A stretch of DNA of 33,971 nucleotides from Streptococcus sp. DD10 (lineage in GTDB: Bacteria > Bacillota > Bacilli > Lactobacillales > Streptococcaceae): contig NZ_KQ969164.1 in assembly GCF_001578805.1 (NCBI RefSeq), positions 1 to 33,971 of the forward strand. The letters run 5' to 3'. A program made the translations under genes and the position numbers. Below are positions 1 to 6,973 of this stretch, piece by piece (position 1 is the first letter of the stretch; each line of letters begins with the position of its first letter). The notes below the pieces were generated by a model. It worked only from the letters and a program-made list of their open reading frames with translations. It was not told the DNA's origin and did no database searches.

Positions 1-329
1 TTTTTTTTATTCTTTTGTTTTTCCTTACTAACATTACTTTTTAAAAGCTATACTTGAGCTATACTTGTAGTTTTTTGGCAGTGCACTTGCGCTTTTCATT
101 CCTTTATTGGTGACGAGCGTCAAAACTTTATTTTCTAACGCTTACTTTAGTGATAGTCAAATCGGTTTAATTGAACAATTCATTCAAATTATGTACTATT
201 CCAAATTTCTTTGCTAATAACAATTGCTAGGTTTCCTCAATTCTTCATACTTAATAAAATTAGAAGATTCCGTATTTTTTATGTTAATTTTTCTTTTAAA
301 TGTTATCGGATCTATTTTTAAACAAGGTA
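1..329. other. AT-rich stretch without a recognisable gene
   Basis: I see no gene with a ribosome binding site here. The stretch is strongly AT-rich. It contains an exact 11-bp tandem repeat (46-67) and a near-palindrome TGACGAGCGTCA (110-121). On the minus strand a 35-codon open stretch ends with a stop at 34-36, but it has no start supported by a ribosome binding site and resembles nothing I know. The stretch may be flanking DNA disturbed by the neighbouring insertion sequence. Confidence 0.5.
46..67. repeat. Exact 11-bp tandem repeat
   Basis: AGCTATACTTG occurs twice in direct succession (46-56 and 57-67). The 11-bp period is about one helical turn. No gene or promoter next to it explains it. 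It may be chance in AT-rich DNA or the product of a small duplication. Confidence 0.6.
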
Positions 330-342
330 GTTAAAATCATGA

Positions 343-413
343 CCACCCGTCAAACGGGTGGTTTGTACCAAGGCTATAAGCCCAAATTACCAACCAGCGC
401 CTAAAGACGCTGG
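343..413. repeat. Pair of stem-loops near the insertion-sequence end
   Basis: The first stem is CCACCCG (343-349) with CGGGTGG (355-361) around a 5-nt loop. The second is CCAGCG (394-399) with CGCTGG (408-413) around an 8-nt loop. Both lie downstream of the transposase remnant, where IS200-type elements carry their right-end hairpins. They could also stop transcription that enters or leaves the element. Confidence 0.55.
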
Positions 414-477
414 CTTTCACGTTGTTCAAGCCTCATTCCTCTTGACTCGTCACTTTCCTCTTAAAGAGGTTTTAGTA

Positions 478-862
478 TTACTTGCCACTATCCCTAAAGG
501 GTTCTTCATATTCTTTTACACTCAACTTATCTAAAGCAATATCTTTTCGCTCTTGTTCCTGAATGTATTTCTTTATTGTGGCTTCATTGAGACAAACTGT
601 ACTCACATAATAACCTTCTGCCCAGAAATGCCGATTCCTAAACTTGTACTTGAGATTGGCGTGTTTGTCAAACATCATGAGTGCACTTTTACCTTTTAAA
701 TAACCTATGAAACTTGAAACACTTATCCTCGGTGGAATATTTCGCCTAAACTACTTCGATAGTGATTATAAATCATTCTTTGTCTATACTTAGAGGTAAA
801 CACAATGTGATAGAACATGTCCACTTTGTGTGTGATAAACTATGTGCCTTTTGTTCCCTCAA
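478..862 (-). pseudogene. tnpA: IS200-type Y1 transposase remnant (frameshift and internal deletion)
   Basis: Three blocks of one protein can be read on the minus strand. An N-terminal piece (AHSLSHTKW) begins near a TTG at 860-862. A second block in another frame reads YHIVFTSKYRQRMIYN and continues to GEIFHR. After an internal gap, PPRISVSSF continues into the 66-residue open frame 478-678. The join between the first two blocks fits loss of one base. About 25 residues are missing between the second and third blocks, in the part where IS200 transposases carry the HUH metal-binding motif (DHVHM). The YIQEQ segment with the catalytic tyrosine is kept. Full-length members are about 150 residues. 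The copy is therefore dead. Block identities rest on my memory of pneumococcal IS200-type proteins. Confidence 0.75.
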
Positions 863-1063
863 CTTCTTTATTTTTAGGTTTCGACAAAAAACATCCACTA
901 GATAATTTTTCTTCTCCTTTCGCTTTACAATTGGCTTGAACACCTTTATTGTTCGCGTTTGGAGTTTTTTAGTATAACCGTAGATAGCGCACCTGCATAG
1001 CGGGTGATTTTTTGTCTCTCACCTAACGGAGCGAGACGGACTAATAGTCGCATAATAAAAGTT

Positions 1064-1105
1064 AAAGAAACATTAAATAGTAGAAAATACATTTAATGCT
1101 TCTTT
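1064..1105 (-). terminator. Terminator-like hairpin downstream of comX
   Basis: Arms 1064-1078 and 1091-1105 pair over 15 bp with a 12-nt loop. Read as minus-strand RNA, the only non-Watson-Crick pair is a G-U wobble; on the plus strand the same position is an A-C mismatch, so the fold favours minus-strand transcripts. A T-rich but interrupted stretch follows. It lies 18 nt past the comX stop codon. Confidence 0.6.
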
Positions 1106-1122
1106 ATTTATTCACTTTATCA

Positions 1123-1593
1123 TTATCCAAAACTACTAAAGTACGGCGCCATATCTTTAAGCATTTTTTTTCTTCCTTTGAATCTTTCATCTGCAAGTAG
1201 CATTTCAAGATGTTCTTTTTTTTCTGGCGCTAAAGTCTTTTTGTAAATGCTAATAGTATCATAAAAGAAAATATAGTCATCTAACAGTAATCCCGTACCT
1301 TTTATTCTGTCTCCTTTTTCATGTATATCCTCATATGCATTCATATTGACTTTTCTTTTATCATTACTCTGCTTCCTAACTTCATCAATAACTCTGTTTC
1401 GAAATTTTGTTTTATAATAACGGTACAGGTTCGGTAAGTTATCCACCAAATTTGGATGTTGTTTTAATAGGTTATAAAGACAGATTATACCTTCCTGGTC
1501 CCAATCATCTTTTTCCCAGCCATGAACATATAGGTCAATTCTTGTTCGATAGGTGATGTGTTGTACTTTTTCATAGATTTCTTCAATTTTCAT
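1123..1593 (-). CDS. comX: ComX-type competence sigma factor
   Basis: The 156-residue protein matches the streptococcal alternative sigma factor ComX (SigX), which directs RNA polymerase to CIN-box promoters of the late competence (DNA uptake and recombination) genes. Diagnostic stretches are DWDQEG near residue 31, YYKTKFRNR near 60 and ERFKGR near 136, all in the same order and spacing as in pneumococcal ComX (about 159 residues). Much of the rest differs, so this is a divergent ComX. The ATG at 1591-1593 has a GGGAG ribosome binding site 8 nt upstream. The upstream DNA carries direct repeats of the ComE type, so the usual ComE-ComX relay probably applies. The gene stands alone on the minus strand, divergent from hslO and followed by a hairpin. 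Streptococci may have more than one comX copy; whether this is the only one cannot be seen here. Confidence 0.85.
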   Translation of the reverse strand: MKIEEIYEKVQHITYRTRIDLYVHGWEKDDWDQEGIICLYNLLKQHPNLVDNLPNLYRYYKTKFRNRVIDEVRKQSNDKRKVNMNAYEDIHEKGDRIKGTGLLLDDYIFFYDTISIYKKTLAPEKKEHLEMLLADERFKGRKKMLKDMAPYFSSFG

Positions 1594-1627
1594 TTTGATT
1601 TCTCCCTTATTCTTTTTCTATACTATT

Positions 1628-1694
1628 AGTATAATTATTTTTTTTATCTTTGGGAGTTGAATCATTAAGATGTCATTTTTCATGTCTGAAATGT
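1628..1694 (-). promoter_or_regulatory. comX promoter with ComE-type direct repeats
   Basis: On the minus strand ACATTTCAG (1694-1686) fits the known left ComE half-site aCAnTTcaG. Exactly 12 nt later comes a weaker second half-site, ACATCTTAA (1673-1665). ComE boxes are 9-mers separated by about 12 bp, so spacing and the first half-site agree. An 11-bp exact direct repeat (ATGTCATTTTT on the plus strand, at 1670 and 1691) embeds both with a 21-bp period. A TATACT -10 hexamer lies at 1633-1628, 31 nt beyond the second half-site. This arrangement suits a response-regulator-dependent promoter lacking a good -35. Confidence 0.6.
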
Positions 1695-1740
1695 CATTTT
1701 TATTTTATAAATAGGTTTTTTTCCCTTTCTTGGTTCTTTA

Positions 1741-1749
1741 TGCTAAAAT
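1741..1749 (+). promoter_or_regulatory. Extended -10 promoter of hslO, possibly leaderless
   Basis: TGCTAAAAT (TG at 1741-1742, TAAAAT at 1744-1749) is an extended -10 element; the -35 region is weak. The hslO start codon lies only 7 nt after the -10, and no ribosome binding site is visible. The transcript probably starts at or within a base or two of the ATG. Confidence 0.5.
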
Positions 1750-1756
1750 AGTAGCT

Positions 1757-2629
1757 ATGGATAAAATTATTAAAACAATCTCAGAAAATGGCTCTTTTCG
1801 TGCCTATGTCCTCGACAGCACAGAAACCGTCCGCACTGCTCAAGAAAAACATCAAACCCAAGCTAGCTCGACAGTCGCGCTTGGTCGAACTCTCATTGCC
1901 AGCCAAATTCTTGCAGCCAATGAAAAAGGAAATACTAAAATTACAGTGAAGGTCCTTGGATCCAGCTCGCTTGGTGCCATCATCACTGTTGCAGATACCA
2001 AGGGAAAGGTCAAAGGATACGTTCAAAATCCTGGCGTTGACATCAAAAAAACCGCGACTGGAGAAGTCGTGGTGGGCCCTTTTGTTGGAAATGGTCAGTT
2101 TCTCGTTATCACAGACTACGGGACAGGCAATCCCTATAATTCGATGACACCTCTCATTTCTGGAGAAATCGGGGAAGATTTAGCCTTCTACTTAACTGAA
2201 AGCCAACAAACCCCTTCAGCAGTCGGCCTCAATGTCCTTTTGGATAAAGAGGACAAGGTTGAAGTCGCTGGTGGTTTTCTGCTCCAAGTTTTGCCAAATG
2301 CCAAGGAAGAAGAAATCGCACGCTTTGAGAAACGCATCCAAGAAATGCCAGCCATCTCAACTCTTCTGGAAAGTGAAGACCACATCGAAGCTCTGTTAGG
2401 GGCCATTTATGGAGACGAGCCCTACAAACGTTTGGCCGAAGAAGAAATCCGCTTTGAGTGCGACTGTAGCAAGGACCGCTTCATGGATGCTTTAGCAAGT
2501 CTACCAGTCACAGACTTGACCGAAATGAAGGAAGAAGACAAGGGAGCAGAAATCACTTGTCAATTCTGCCAAACCACTTACAATTTTGATGAAAAGGACC
2601 TGGAGGAACTCATTCGTGACAAATCTTAA
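1757..2629 (+). CDS. hslO: Hsp33 redox-regulated chaperone
   Basis: Hsp33 is a cytoplasmic holdase chaperone that is switched on by oxidation. The 290-residue protein has the family's usual length and begins [20 protein letters not shown]. The C-terminal redox switch is intact: CDC near residue 239 and CQFC near residue 271 supply the four zinc-binding cysteines. The frame is open further upstream to a TTG at 1730, but ATG at 1757 is preferred because known family members begin at this residue. No ribosome binding site precedes it, and a -10 element sits just upstream, which suggests a leaderless message. The 3' end overlaps dusB by 14 nt, so the two genes are co-transcribed. Its promoter shares 163 bp with the divergent comX promoter. 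Confidence 0.95.
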   Translation: MDKIIKTISENGSFRAYVLDSTETVRTAQEKHQTQASSTVALGRTLIASQILAANEKGNTKITVKVLGSSSLGAIITVADTKGKVKGYVQNPGVDIKKTATGEVVVGPFVGNGQFLVITDYGTGNPYNSMTPLISGEIGEDLAFYLTESQQTPSAVGLNVLLDKEDKVEVAGGFLLQVLPNAKEEEIARFEKRIQEMPAISTLLESEDHIEALLGAIYGDEPYKRLAEEEIRFECDCSKDRFMDALASLPVTDLTEMKEEDKGAEITCQFCQTTYNFDEKDLEELIRDKS

Positions 2630-3596
2630 TACCCCCTTTATGATTGGTAATGTTGAGATTCCCAATCGTACCGTTTTAGCACCCATGGCTGGCGTGACCA
2701 ACTCAGCCTTTCGTACCATCGCAAAAGAGCTCGGAGCTGGACTCGTTGTAATGGAAATGGTCTCTGACAAAGGAATCCAATACAACAACGAAAAAACCCT
2801 GCACATGCTTCACATCGATGAAGGCGAAAATCCCGTTTCAATCCAACTTTTTGGAAGTGACGAAGACAGCCTCGCACGCGCAGCCGAGTTCATCCAGAAA
2901 AACACCAAGACCGACATCGTCGATATCAACATGGGTTGCCCGGTTAACAAAATCGTAAAAAATGAAGCCGGAGCCATGTGGCTCAAGGATCCTGACAAGA
3001 TTTATTCTATTATCAACAAGGTCCAATCTGTTCTAGATATTCCTCTCACAGTCAAGATGCGGACTGGCTGGTCAGATGCCTCACTAGCCGTGGAGAATGC
3101 CCTAGCTGCTGAGGCTGCAGGTGTCTCTGCTCTCGCCATGCACGGCCGGACCCGCGAACAAATGTACACAGGTCACGCAGACCTCGAGACCCTGCACAAG
3201 GTAGCCCAAGCCCTAACCAAGATTCCATTTATCGCAAATGGTGATATCCGTACGGTACAGGAAGCTAAACAGCGTATCGAAGAAGTCGGTGCTGACGCTG
3301 TCATGATTGGTCGCGCAGCCATGGGAAACCCCTATCTCTTCAACCAGATCAACCATTACTTTGAAACAGGCGAAATTCTCCCTGACTTGACATTCGAAGA
3401 CAAGATGAAGATTGCTTATGAACACTTGAAACGCCTCATCGACCTTAAAGGTGAACATATCGCAGTTCGTGAATTCCGCGGCCTCGCTCCTCACTATCTC
3501 CGGGGAACATCTGGCGCTGCCAAACTTCGTGGAGCCATTTCACAAGCTAACACCCTAGCAGAGATTGAAGAACTTTTGCAACTCTACCATTCTTAA
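2616..3596 (+). CDS. dusB: tRNA-dihydrouridine synthase B
   Basis: DusB reduces specific uridines in the tRNA D-loop to dihydrouridine, using FMN and NADPH. The 326-residue protein is a TIM-barrel flavoenzyme; visible signatures are LAPMAGVTN near residue 20, [11 protein letters not shown] near residue 105 with the catalytic cysteine, [12 protein letters not shown] near 180 and the phosphate-binding [11 protein letters not shown] near 230. I chose the GTG at 2616 because a strong GGAGG lies 9 nt upstream and the resulting N-terminus ([18 protein letters not shown]) fits the family; longer readings from TTG 2586 or ATG 2589 would extend further back into hslO. The start lies inside the end of hslO, so translation is probably coupled. 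A long hairpin follows the stop. Confidence 0.94.
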   Translation: MTNLNTPFMIGNVEIPNRTVLAPMAGVTNSAFRTIAKELGAGLVVMEMVSDKGIQYNNEKTLHMLHIDEGENPVSIQLFGSDEDSLARAAEFIQKNTKTDIVDINMGCPVNKIVKNEAGAMWLKDPDKIYSIINKVQSVLDIPLTVKMRTGWSDASLAVENALAAEAAGVSALAMHGRTREQMYTGHADLETLHKVAQALTKIPFIANGDIRTVQEAKQRIEEVGADAVMIGRAAMGNPYLFNQINHYFETGEILPDLTFEDKMKIAYEHLKRLIDLKGEHIAVREFRGLAPHYLRGTSGAAKLRGAISQANTLAEIEELLQLYHS

Positions 3597-3617
3597 TATG
3601 TATAATTTCATAGCATA

Positions 3618-3668
3618 AAAAGTTCTGTGTGATTAAAAATAAATTACTTTTAATCGTGTAGGACTTTT
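3618..3668 (+). terminator. Long hairpin after dusB, plus-strand oriented
   Basis: Arms 3618-3638 and 3648-3668 pair over 21 positions without a gap around a 9-nt loop. Five of the pairs are G-U wobbles in plus-strand RNA and would be A-C mismatches on the other strand, so the structure belongs to plus-strand transcripts. It begins 22 nt after the dusB stop. The second arm ends in TTTT, followed by ATAAT rather than a long T tract, so it may act as a terminator or protect the 3' end. A TATAAT at 3668-3673 could start a transcript for the next gene. Confidence 0.65.
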
Positions 3669-3862
3669 ATAATATACTTAAAACACTTTTTAATAAAATC
3701 TTTAAAAGTTTAACTGATTTTTCATACAAAATTTTCAAGCGAGAAACGAGCATCTCAATTTGAACTTCTACAATTCTATAAAAGAAACTGATTAAAAAAA
3801 TCTTATCTTCACATACAACATTCTTCCTCAGCTGAACTCTCGAGATTGTTTTGTCTATCGGT

Positions 3863-4882
3863 ATGAATTTGAAACATTTTATTAGAATACTATTCTCACT
3901 TCTAATATTCTCAGCAATCATAGGTGGACTCTTTTATCTTACCCTACACCTCAACAACCGAGATATTAAGAAGCTCTCCATGCCATCAAATAAGGACGGA
4001 CTGAGCTTTACCATAAAAAATAAAGAGCTCTTAGATCAGTCTGTCCTACTTGAAAAAGGCACTATTAAAAATGTAGACATGCAGATTCTATCCTTCAAGA
4101 AGGACGGAAAATATGTTCTACAAAAAGGAAGGACCGAAGATGATAATCCTGAACTCACAGAGCAAAGTATTAAGTACGAAGCTAAGCGACGAGATGCTCT
4201 TGCTCTCATTAACGCAGGTTTTTGGTCTTACGAAGGGCTAGATCGTCCCTTCGCCCAAAAGGAAATCGAATTGGGCAAAACAGGGCTTTTATACGGAGAT
4301 GATCAAAATAATATTACTGCCGGTACCTACCCAAATATAGACACAGCTAAAATGTTTACTCACATGGGAAGCAACGGTTGGGATACTGGTGCCTTTGGTA
4401 TTCTCATTAAGGATAAAAAGGTAGATAAAACCTGGGAGAAAGGTGATCCTGACCAACCAAATGCCCGTTCCATTTATGTAGTAACCTATGATGGTATTAT
4501 CCGTATTATCCAAACCTATGGTCACAACTCCCTCAATAAGGGCTTGAATCACCAAGACGTATACAATCTTTTAAAAAATTTAGGCTACTCAAAAATTCGC
4601 CTTGCCTTCCTACTAGATGGTGGTGGAACGACTCGTATGTATACGCGATCTGATAATGGTACGGAAAAGGTTGCTGGGGCCTTTGTCGACAATAGAACCT
4701 ACATTGAGTACCTCTATCTCACCAAGCGAGATAGCAATGCTACTGATCCAAATGTTTGGCGAGATCCTGAGCTCGTAAAAGCAGGTAAGTCCAAGTCAAT
4801 CACTTATGACGACTATATTAAATCAATCTATTCAAACGGGAAAGTTTCAGGAACCCAATACCAGTTTGATATCTCCAAATAA
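3863..4882 (+). CDS. Membrane-anchored phosphodiester glycosidase-like (NAGPA/DUF2233) protein
   Basis: The protein (339 residues from the ATG at 3863) has one hydrophobic segment at about residues 8-26, then an extracellular part. Residues about 90-290 look like the NAGPA/DUF2233 fold, named for the mammalian enzyme that removes GlcNAc from a phosphodiester. Typical signs are ALINAGFW, GSNGWDTGAFG, ARSIYVVTYDG and, most clearly, FLLDGGGTTRMYTR. The substrate is unknown; a sugar phosphodiester of the cell surface is a reasonable guess given the facing polysaccharide operon. A TTG at 3851 in the same frame could extend it by four residues. Neither start has a clear ribosome binding site, so the start is uncertain. 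The preceding 190 bp hold no gene I can support. It converges on the polysaccharide operon across a shared terminator. Confidence 0.8.
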   Translation: MNLKHFIRILFSLLIFSAIIGGLFYLTLHLNNRDIKKLSMPSNKDGLSFTIKNKELLDQSVLLEKGTIKNVDMQILSFKKDGKYVLQKGRTEDDNPELTEQSIKYEAKRRDALALINAGFWSYEGLDRPFAQKEIELGKTGLLYGDDQNNITAGTYPNIDTAKMFTHMGSNGWDTGAFGILIKDKKVDKTWEKGDPDQPNARSIYVVTYDGIIRIIQTYGHNSLNKGLNHQDVYNLLKNLGYSKIRLAFLLDGGGTTRMYTRSDNGTEKVAGAFVDNRTYIEYLYLTKRDSNATDPNVWRDPELVKAGKSKSITYDDYIKSIYSNGKVSGTQYQFDISK

Positions 4883-4885
4883 TGC

Positions 4886-4913
4886 AAAAATCCTCACTAA
4901 AATGAGGATTTTT
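4886..4913. terminator. Bidirectional terminator between convergent transcripts
   Basis: AAAAATCCTCA (4886-4896) pairs perfectly with TGAGGATTTTT (4903-4913) around the 6-nt loop CTAAAA. T runs follow the stem in both directions. It starts 3 nt after the plus-strand glycosidase-like gene and 4 nt past the last gene of the polysaccharide operon, so it can end both transcripts. Confidence 0.9.
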
Positions 4914-4917
4914 TATC

Positions 4918-5970
4918 TTATTTTAAATTGTTCAATGCGGTAAGTAGGTAGTGACCATCACGAATACCTTTACCGACACGCTTGGTATTTTCAAGCAAAT
5001 CTTGGTAATCAGTATCTGAAAGATTGTCAATGGTAGCCTTCAAATCATGAAGCGACTCTACTGCAATCCCACAGCCATTCTCAAGTACAAAGTGAGACAA
5101 GGCTGACTGTTTCCAAACAACAAGCGGGAATCCTGATGCCAAGTAAAGTGAAGCTTTGTGAGAGTTGTTATAGCGAAGGTACTCGCCAAAAACACCACTA
5201 CATGTCTGAGCACTATCACCATCCCAGACAAGACCAAAACCACCCTCAAGGGCTGCAGGAAGCTCATCAGGTAGGAAGGAGCCAAAGTAGGTCTCATTCG
5301 CAAGTGCTCTGCTCTCGTCGAAGCCAACACCATAAAGGTTATAAGCAGGTTCTGCAGAAAGTGAGTAAAGATAACCAGCTTTTTCTTGTGCCAGATTACC
5401 AGCAACAATAATTGGCTGATTCTTACTTAGACCTGTCTTCTCTTGGAAATTTGGAATCAAATAGTCGAAAATGCCAAGGCTAACAATCTTAGCTTCCGTT
5501 ATCCCTTTATCCACCAAAACAGATTTCATAATTGGATTGTGGGCAATAATGCCATCAGCTACACCTAAAAGACCTGACTCCTGGATTTTCATTCGAACTC
5601 TATGTTTTAATGGAGCAGCTTGACTATTCATAAAACGAAGGGCATCCAAATCATGGATGATGAACTGAATTTTCACACCTCTTTTTCTTGCTTTTTTAAC
5701 AAGTAAAGTAGTGAAAAAACTATGATGAAGCATTGGAAATTGAATTAGAAGTTCATCCCCTTTATTCAAACGATTTAAAGACTGGCTGAATGATTTAGCC
5801 TTATGTATTTGAGACTTTATTATACTCATCTCGTACCAATTGTCAACTGAAAGAACCAAGGCTTGATAGCCCTCTCTCTTTACAATTTCTTCAACATCAT
5901 TACGAGCCTTATTTCCTGCATTTTTAACATTGTTATCGTGTAAAAATTCTTCTTTTAAATAGTATTTCAT
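4918..5970 (-). CDS. Putative galactofuranosyltransferase (Gtf3/WbbI-like)
   Basis: The 350-residue cytoplasmic protein looks like a GT-B glycosyltransferase of the group that contains beta-1,6-galactofuranosyltransferases and streptococcal Gtf3. Visible signs are NAGNKARND near residue 17, LLIQFPMLHHSFFTTLL near 73, FIIHDLDALRF near 103, GGFGLVWDGD near 244 and the acceptor/nucleotide-side stretch NNSHKASLYLASGFPLVVW near 268. It is the last gene of the polysaccharide operon, 10 nt after a Stealth gene and two genes after glf, which makes UDP-galactofuranose. I therefore infer transfer of galactofuranose to the repeat unit. The linkage and acceptor are not readable from the sequence. In oral streptococci a gene in this position is sometimes named wefE or similar; I leave the symbol open. 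A two-way terminator follows. Confidence 0.8.
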   Translation of the reverse strand: MKYYLKEEFLHDNNVKNAGNKARNDVEEIVKREGYQALVLSVDNWYEMSIIKSQIHKAKSFSQSLNRLNKGDELLIQFPMLHHSFFTTLLVKKARKRGVKIQFIIHDLDALRFMNSQAAPLKHRVRMKIQESGLLGVADGIIAHNPIMKSVLVDKGITEAKIVSLGIFDYLIPNFQEKTGLSKNQPIIVAGNLAQEKAGYLYSLSAEPAYNLYGVGFDESRALANETYFGSFLPDELPAALEGGFGLVWDGDSAQTCSGVFGEYLRYNNSHKASLYLASGFPLVVWKQSALSHFVLENGCGIAVESLHDLKATIDNLSDTDYQDLLENTKRVGKGIRDGHYLLTALNNLK

Positions 5971-5980
5971 CTCTTATTTC

Positions 5981-6973
5981 TCATTTTTCAAAAGCTGATT
6001 TTTCAGGATAGCGTTCTTGTAAGATTTCCTTAAAACGAATGATATTCTCCTCTTTAAAGTCAATATCATCATTGACACAAAGCAATTTTTTATGTTTATC
6101 TTTAAAAATACTCACTAACCTATCAACTTGATTTAGATCTATCGATTCTCCAAAATTTTTAGACATAGGATAAAATTGATCACTTTCAATCTGCCAATAC
6201 TGACAGATATATTGATTAACATCTACTTCGTAGTCTCTGATATGATTTCGAGACGTTTTATCTAACGTTTCTCCTTCAATTTTCCACAAATGTGCCAAGG
6301 TACTCTTTTTCATCGGTGTAGCTAAATGGTTGTGCACATATCCTGTTGGTCCCCATGGTAAAAGTAGTAAATTTTTTAAAACTAAATACCCATAGCGATA
6401 ATTAAAAAATTTCCAGGGCGAGGACTTTAGGGCCTTTTTTTTGGGGAAATGACGATAAATTAACTCAACATTTTTGTAATAAGTATTTGTATATGATGAC
6501 CAAGGGACCAAAGCATCATATACAGCTAAAAGCTTGGGTTGTCCATTCTTATAAAAATCCGAAGGCTGACTGTCTCTGATTAAGTACATATCATCATTGA
6601 AATACAAATAATTCTCCGACAATCCTTCAATCCGATGAAGATTAAGCTCAATAGCAGCAGAATTATAGGTAGGTAGGTACTCTTCAGGGATGAATTCCTT
6701 ATGAGTAATCCATCTGAGTTTCGGATGCTCTAAATTCAACCAGTCAGGCTTTTGCCCATTGGTAATTAAATAAACATTATTCACCCAAGGGGCATGCTTT
6801 TCAATCATTCGAAACCAGTAATTAAAAATTCCAAATTCACGGTATCTTAAATCTCCATCAACTAATTCATTAGAAACTGAGATTTGGCCTGTTACTTCTT
6901 GTTTCTCACGGATAAACTCTGGATCACTTCCATCGACCCAGAGGACAACGATATCAATTTTTTCTTCTGTCAT
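5981..6973 (-). CDS. Stealth-family sugar-1-phosphate transferase (distal copy)
   Basis: Stealth proteins transfer a hexose-1-phosphate to a growing glycan, giving a phosphodiester bridge; in oral streptococci WefC does this with GalNAc-1-phosphate. The 330-residue protein shows all four conserved regions in order: IDIVVLWVDGSDPEF at residues 6-20, YWFRMIEKHAPWVNNVYLIT with DWLN near 53-83, LSENYLYFNDDMYL near 118-131, a Ser/His-containing KKSTLAHLW region near 222 and KLLCVNDDIDF near residue 296. Its start overlaps the glf stop by four bases (ATGA), so translation is coupled to glf. A second, clearly related but different Stealth gene lies at 13410-14411 in the same operon. Which sugar each uses cannot be read directly; the neighbourhood of glf and the galactofuranosyltransferase suggests this one acts late in the repeat unit. 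Confidence 0.87.
   Translation of the reverse strand: MTEEKIDIVVLWVDGSDPEFIREKQEVTGQISVSNELVDGDLRYREFGIFNYWFRMIEKHAPWVNNVYLITNGQKPDWLNLEHPKLRWITHKEFIPEEYLPTYNSAAIELNLHRIEGLSENYLYFNDDMYLIRDSQPSDFYKNGQPKLLAVYDALVPWSSYTNTYYKNVELIYRHFPKKKALKSSPWKFFNYRYGYLVLKNLLLLPWGPTGYVHNHLATPMKKSTLAHLWKIEGETLDKTSRNHIRDYEVDVNQYICQYWQIESDQFYPMSKNFGESIDLNQVDRLVSIFKDKHKKLLCVNDDIDFKEENIIRFKEILQERYPEKSAFEK

Larger units (their letters stand above)
335..1045 (-). mobile_element. Decayed IS200/IS605-family insertion sequence
   Basis: The remnant transposase at 478-862 is bracketed by hairpins of the kind found at the ends of IS200-type elements. These are CCACCCG/CGGGTGG at 343-361, CCAGCG/CGCTGG at 394-413, CCTCTT/AAGAGG near 456-470 and CACC/GGGTG near 990-1010. 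IS200 elements have no inverted terminal repeats; their ends are subterminal hairpins recognised by the Y1 transposase. The boundaries given are estimates from these hairpins, because I cannot align the element to an intact copy. The copy cannot move itself: its transposase has a frameshift and has lost the HUH motif. Confidence 0.5.

Noticed and set aside
34-140. 35-codon open stretch on the minus strand ending at 34
   Set aside because: No supported start or ribosome binding site, no family resemblance, and the 11-bp tandem repeat inside it would break a coding frame.
3667-3921. 84-residue open frame on the minus strand opposite the glycosidase-like gene
   Set aside because: No ribosome binding site and low-complexity composition; it overlaps the start of a better supported plus-strand gene.
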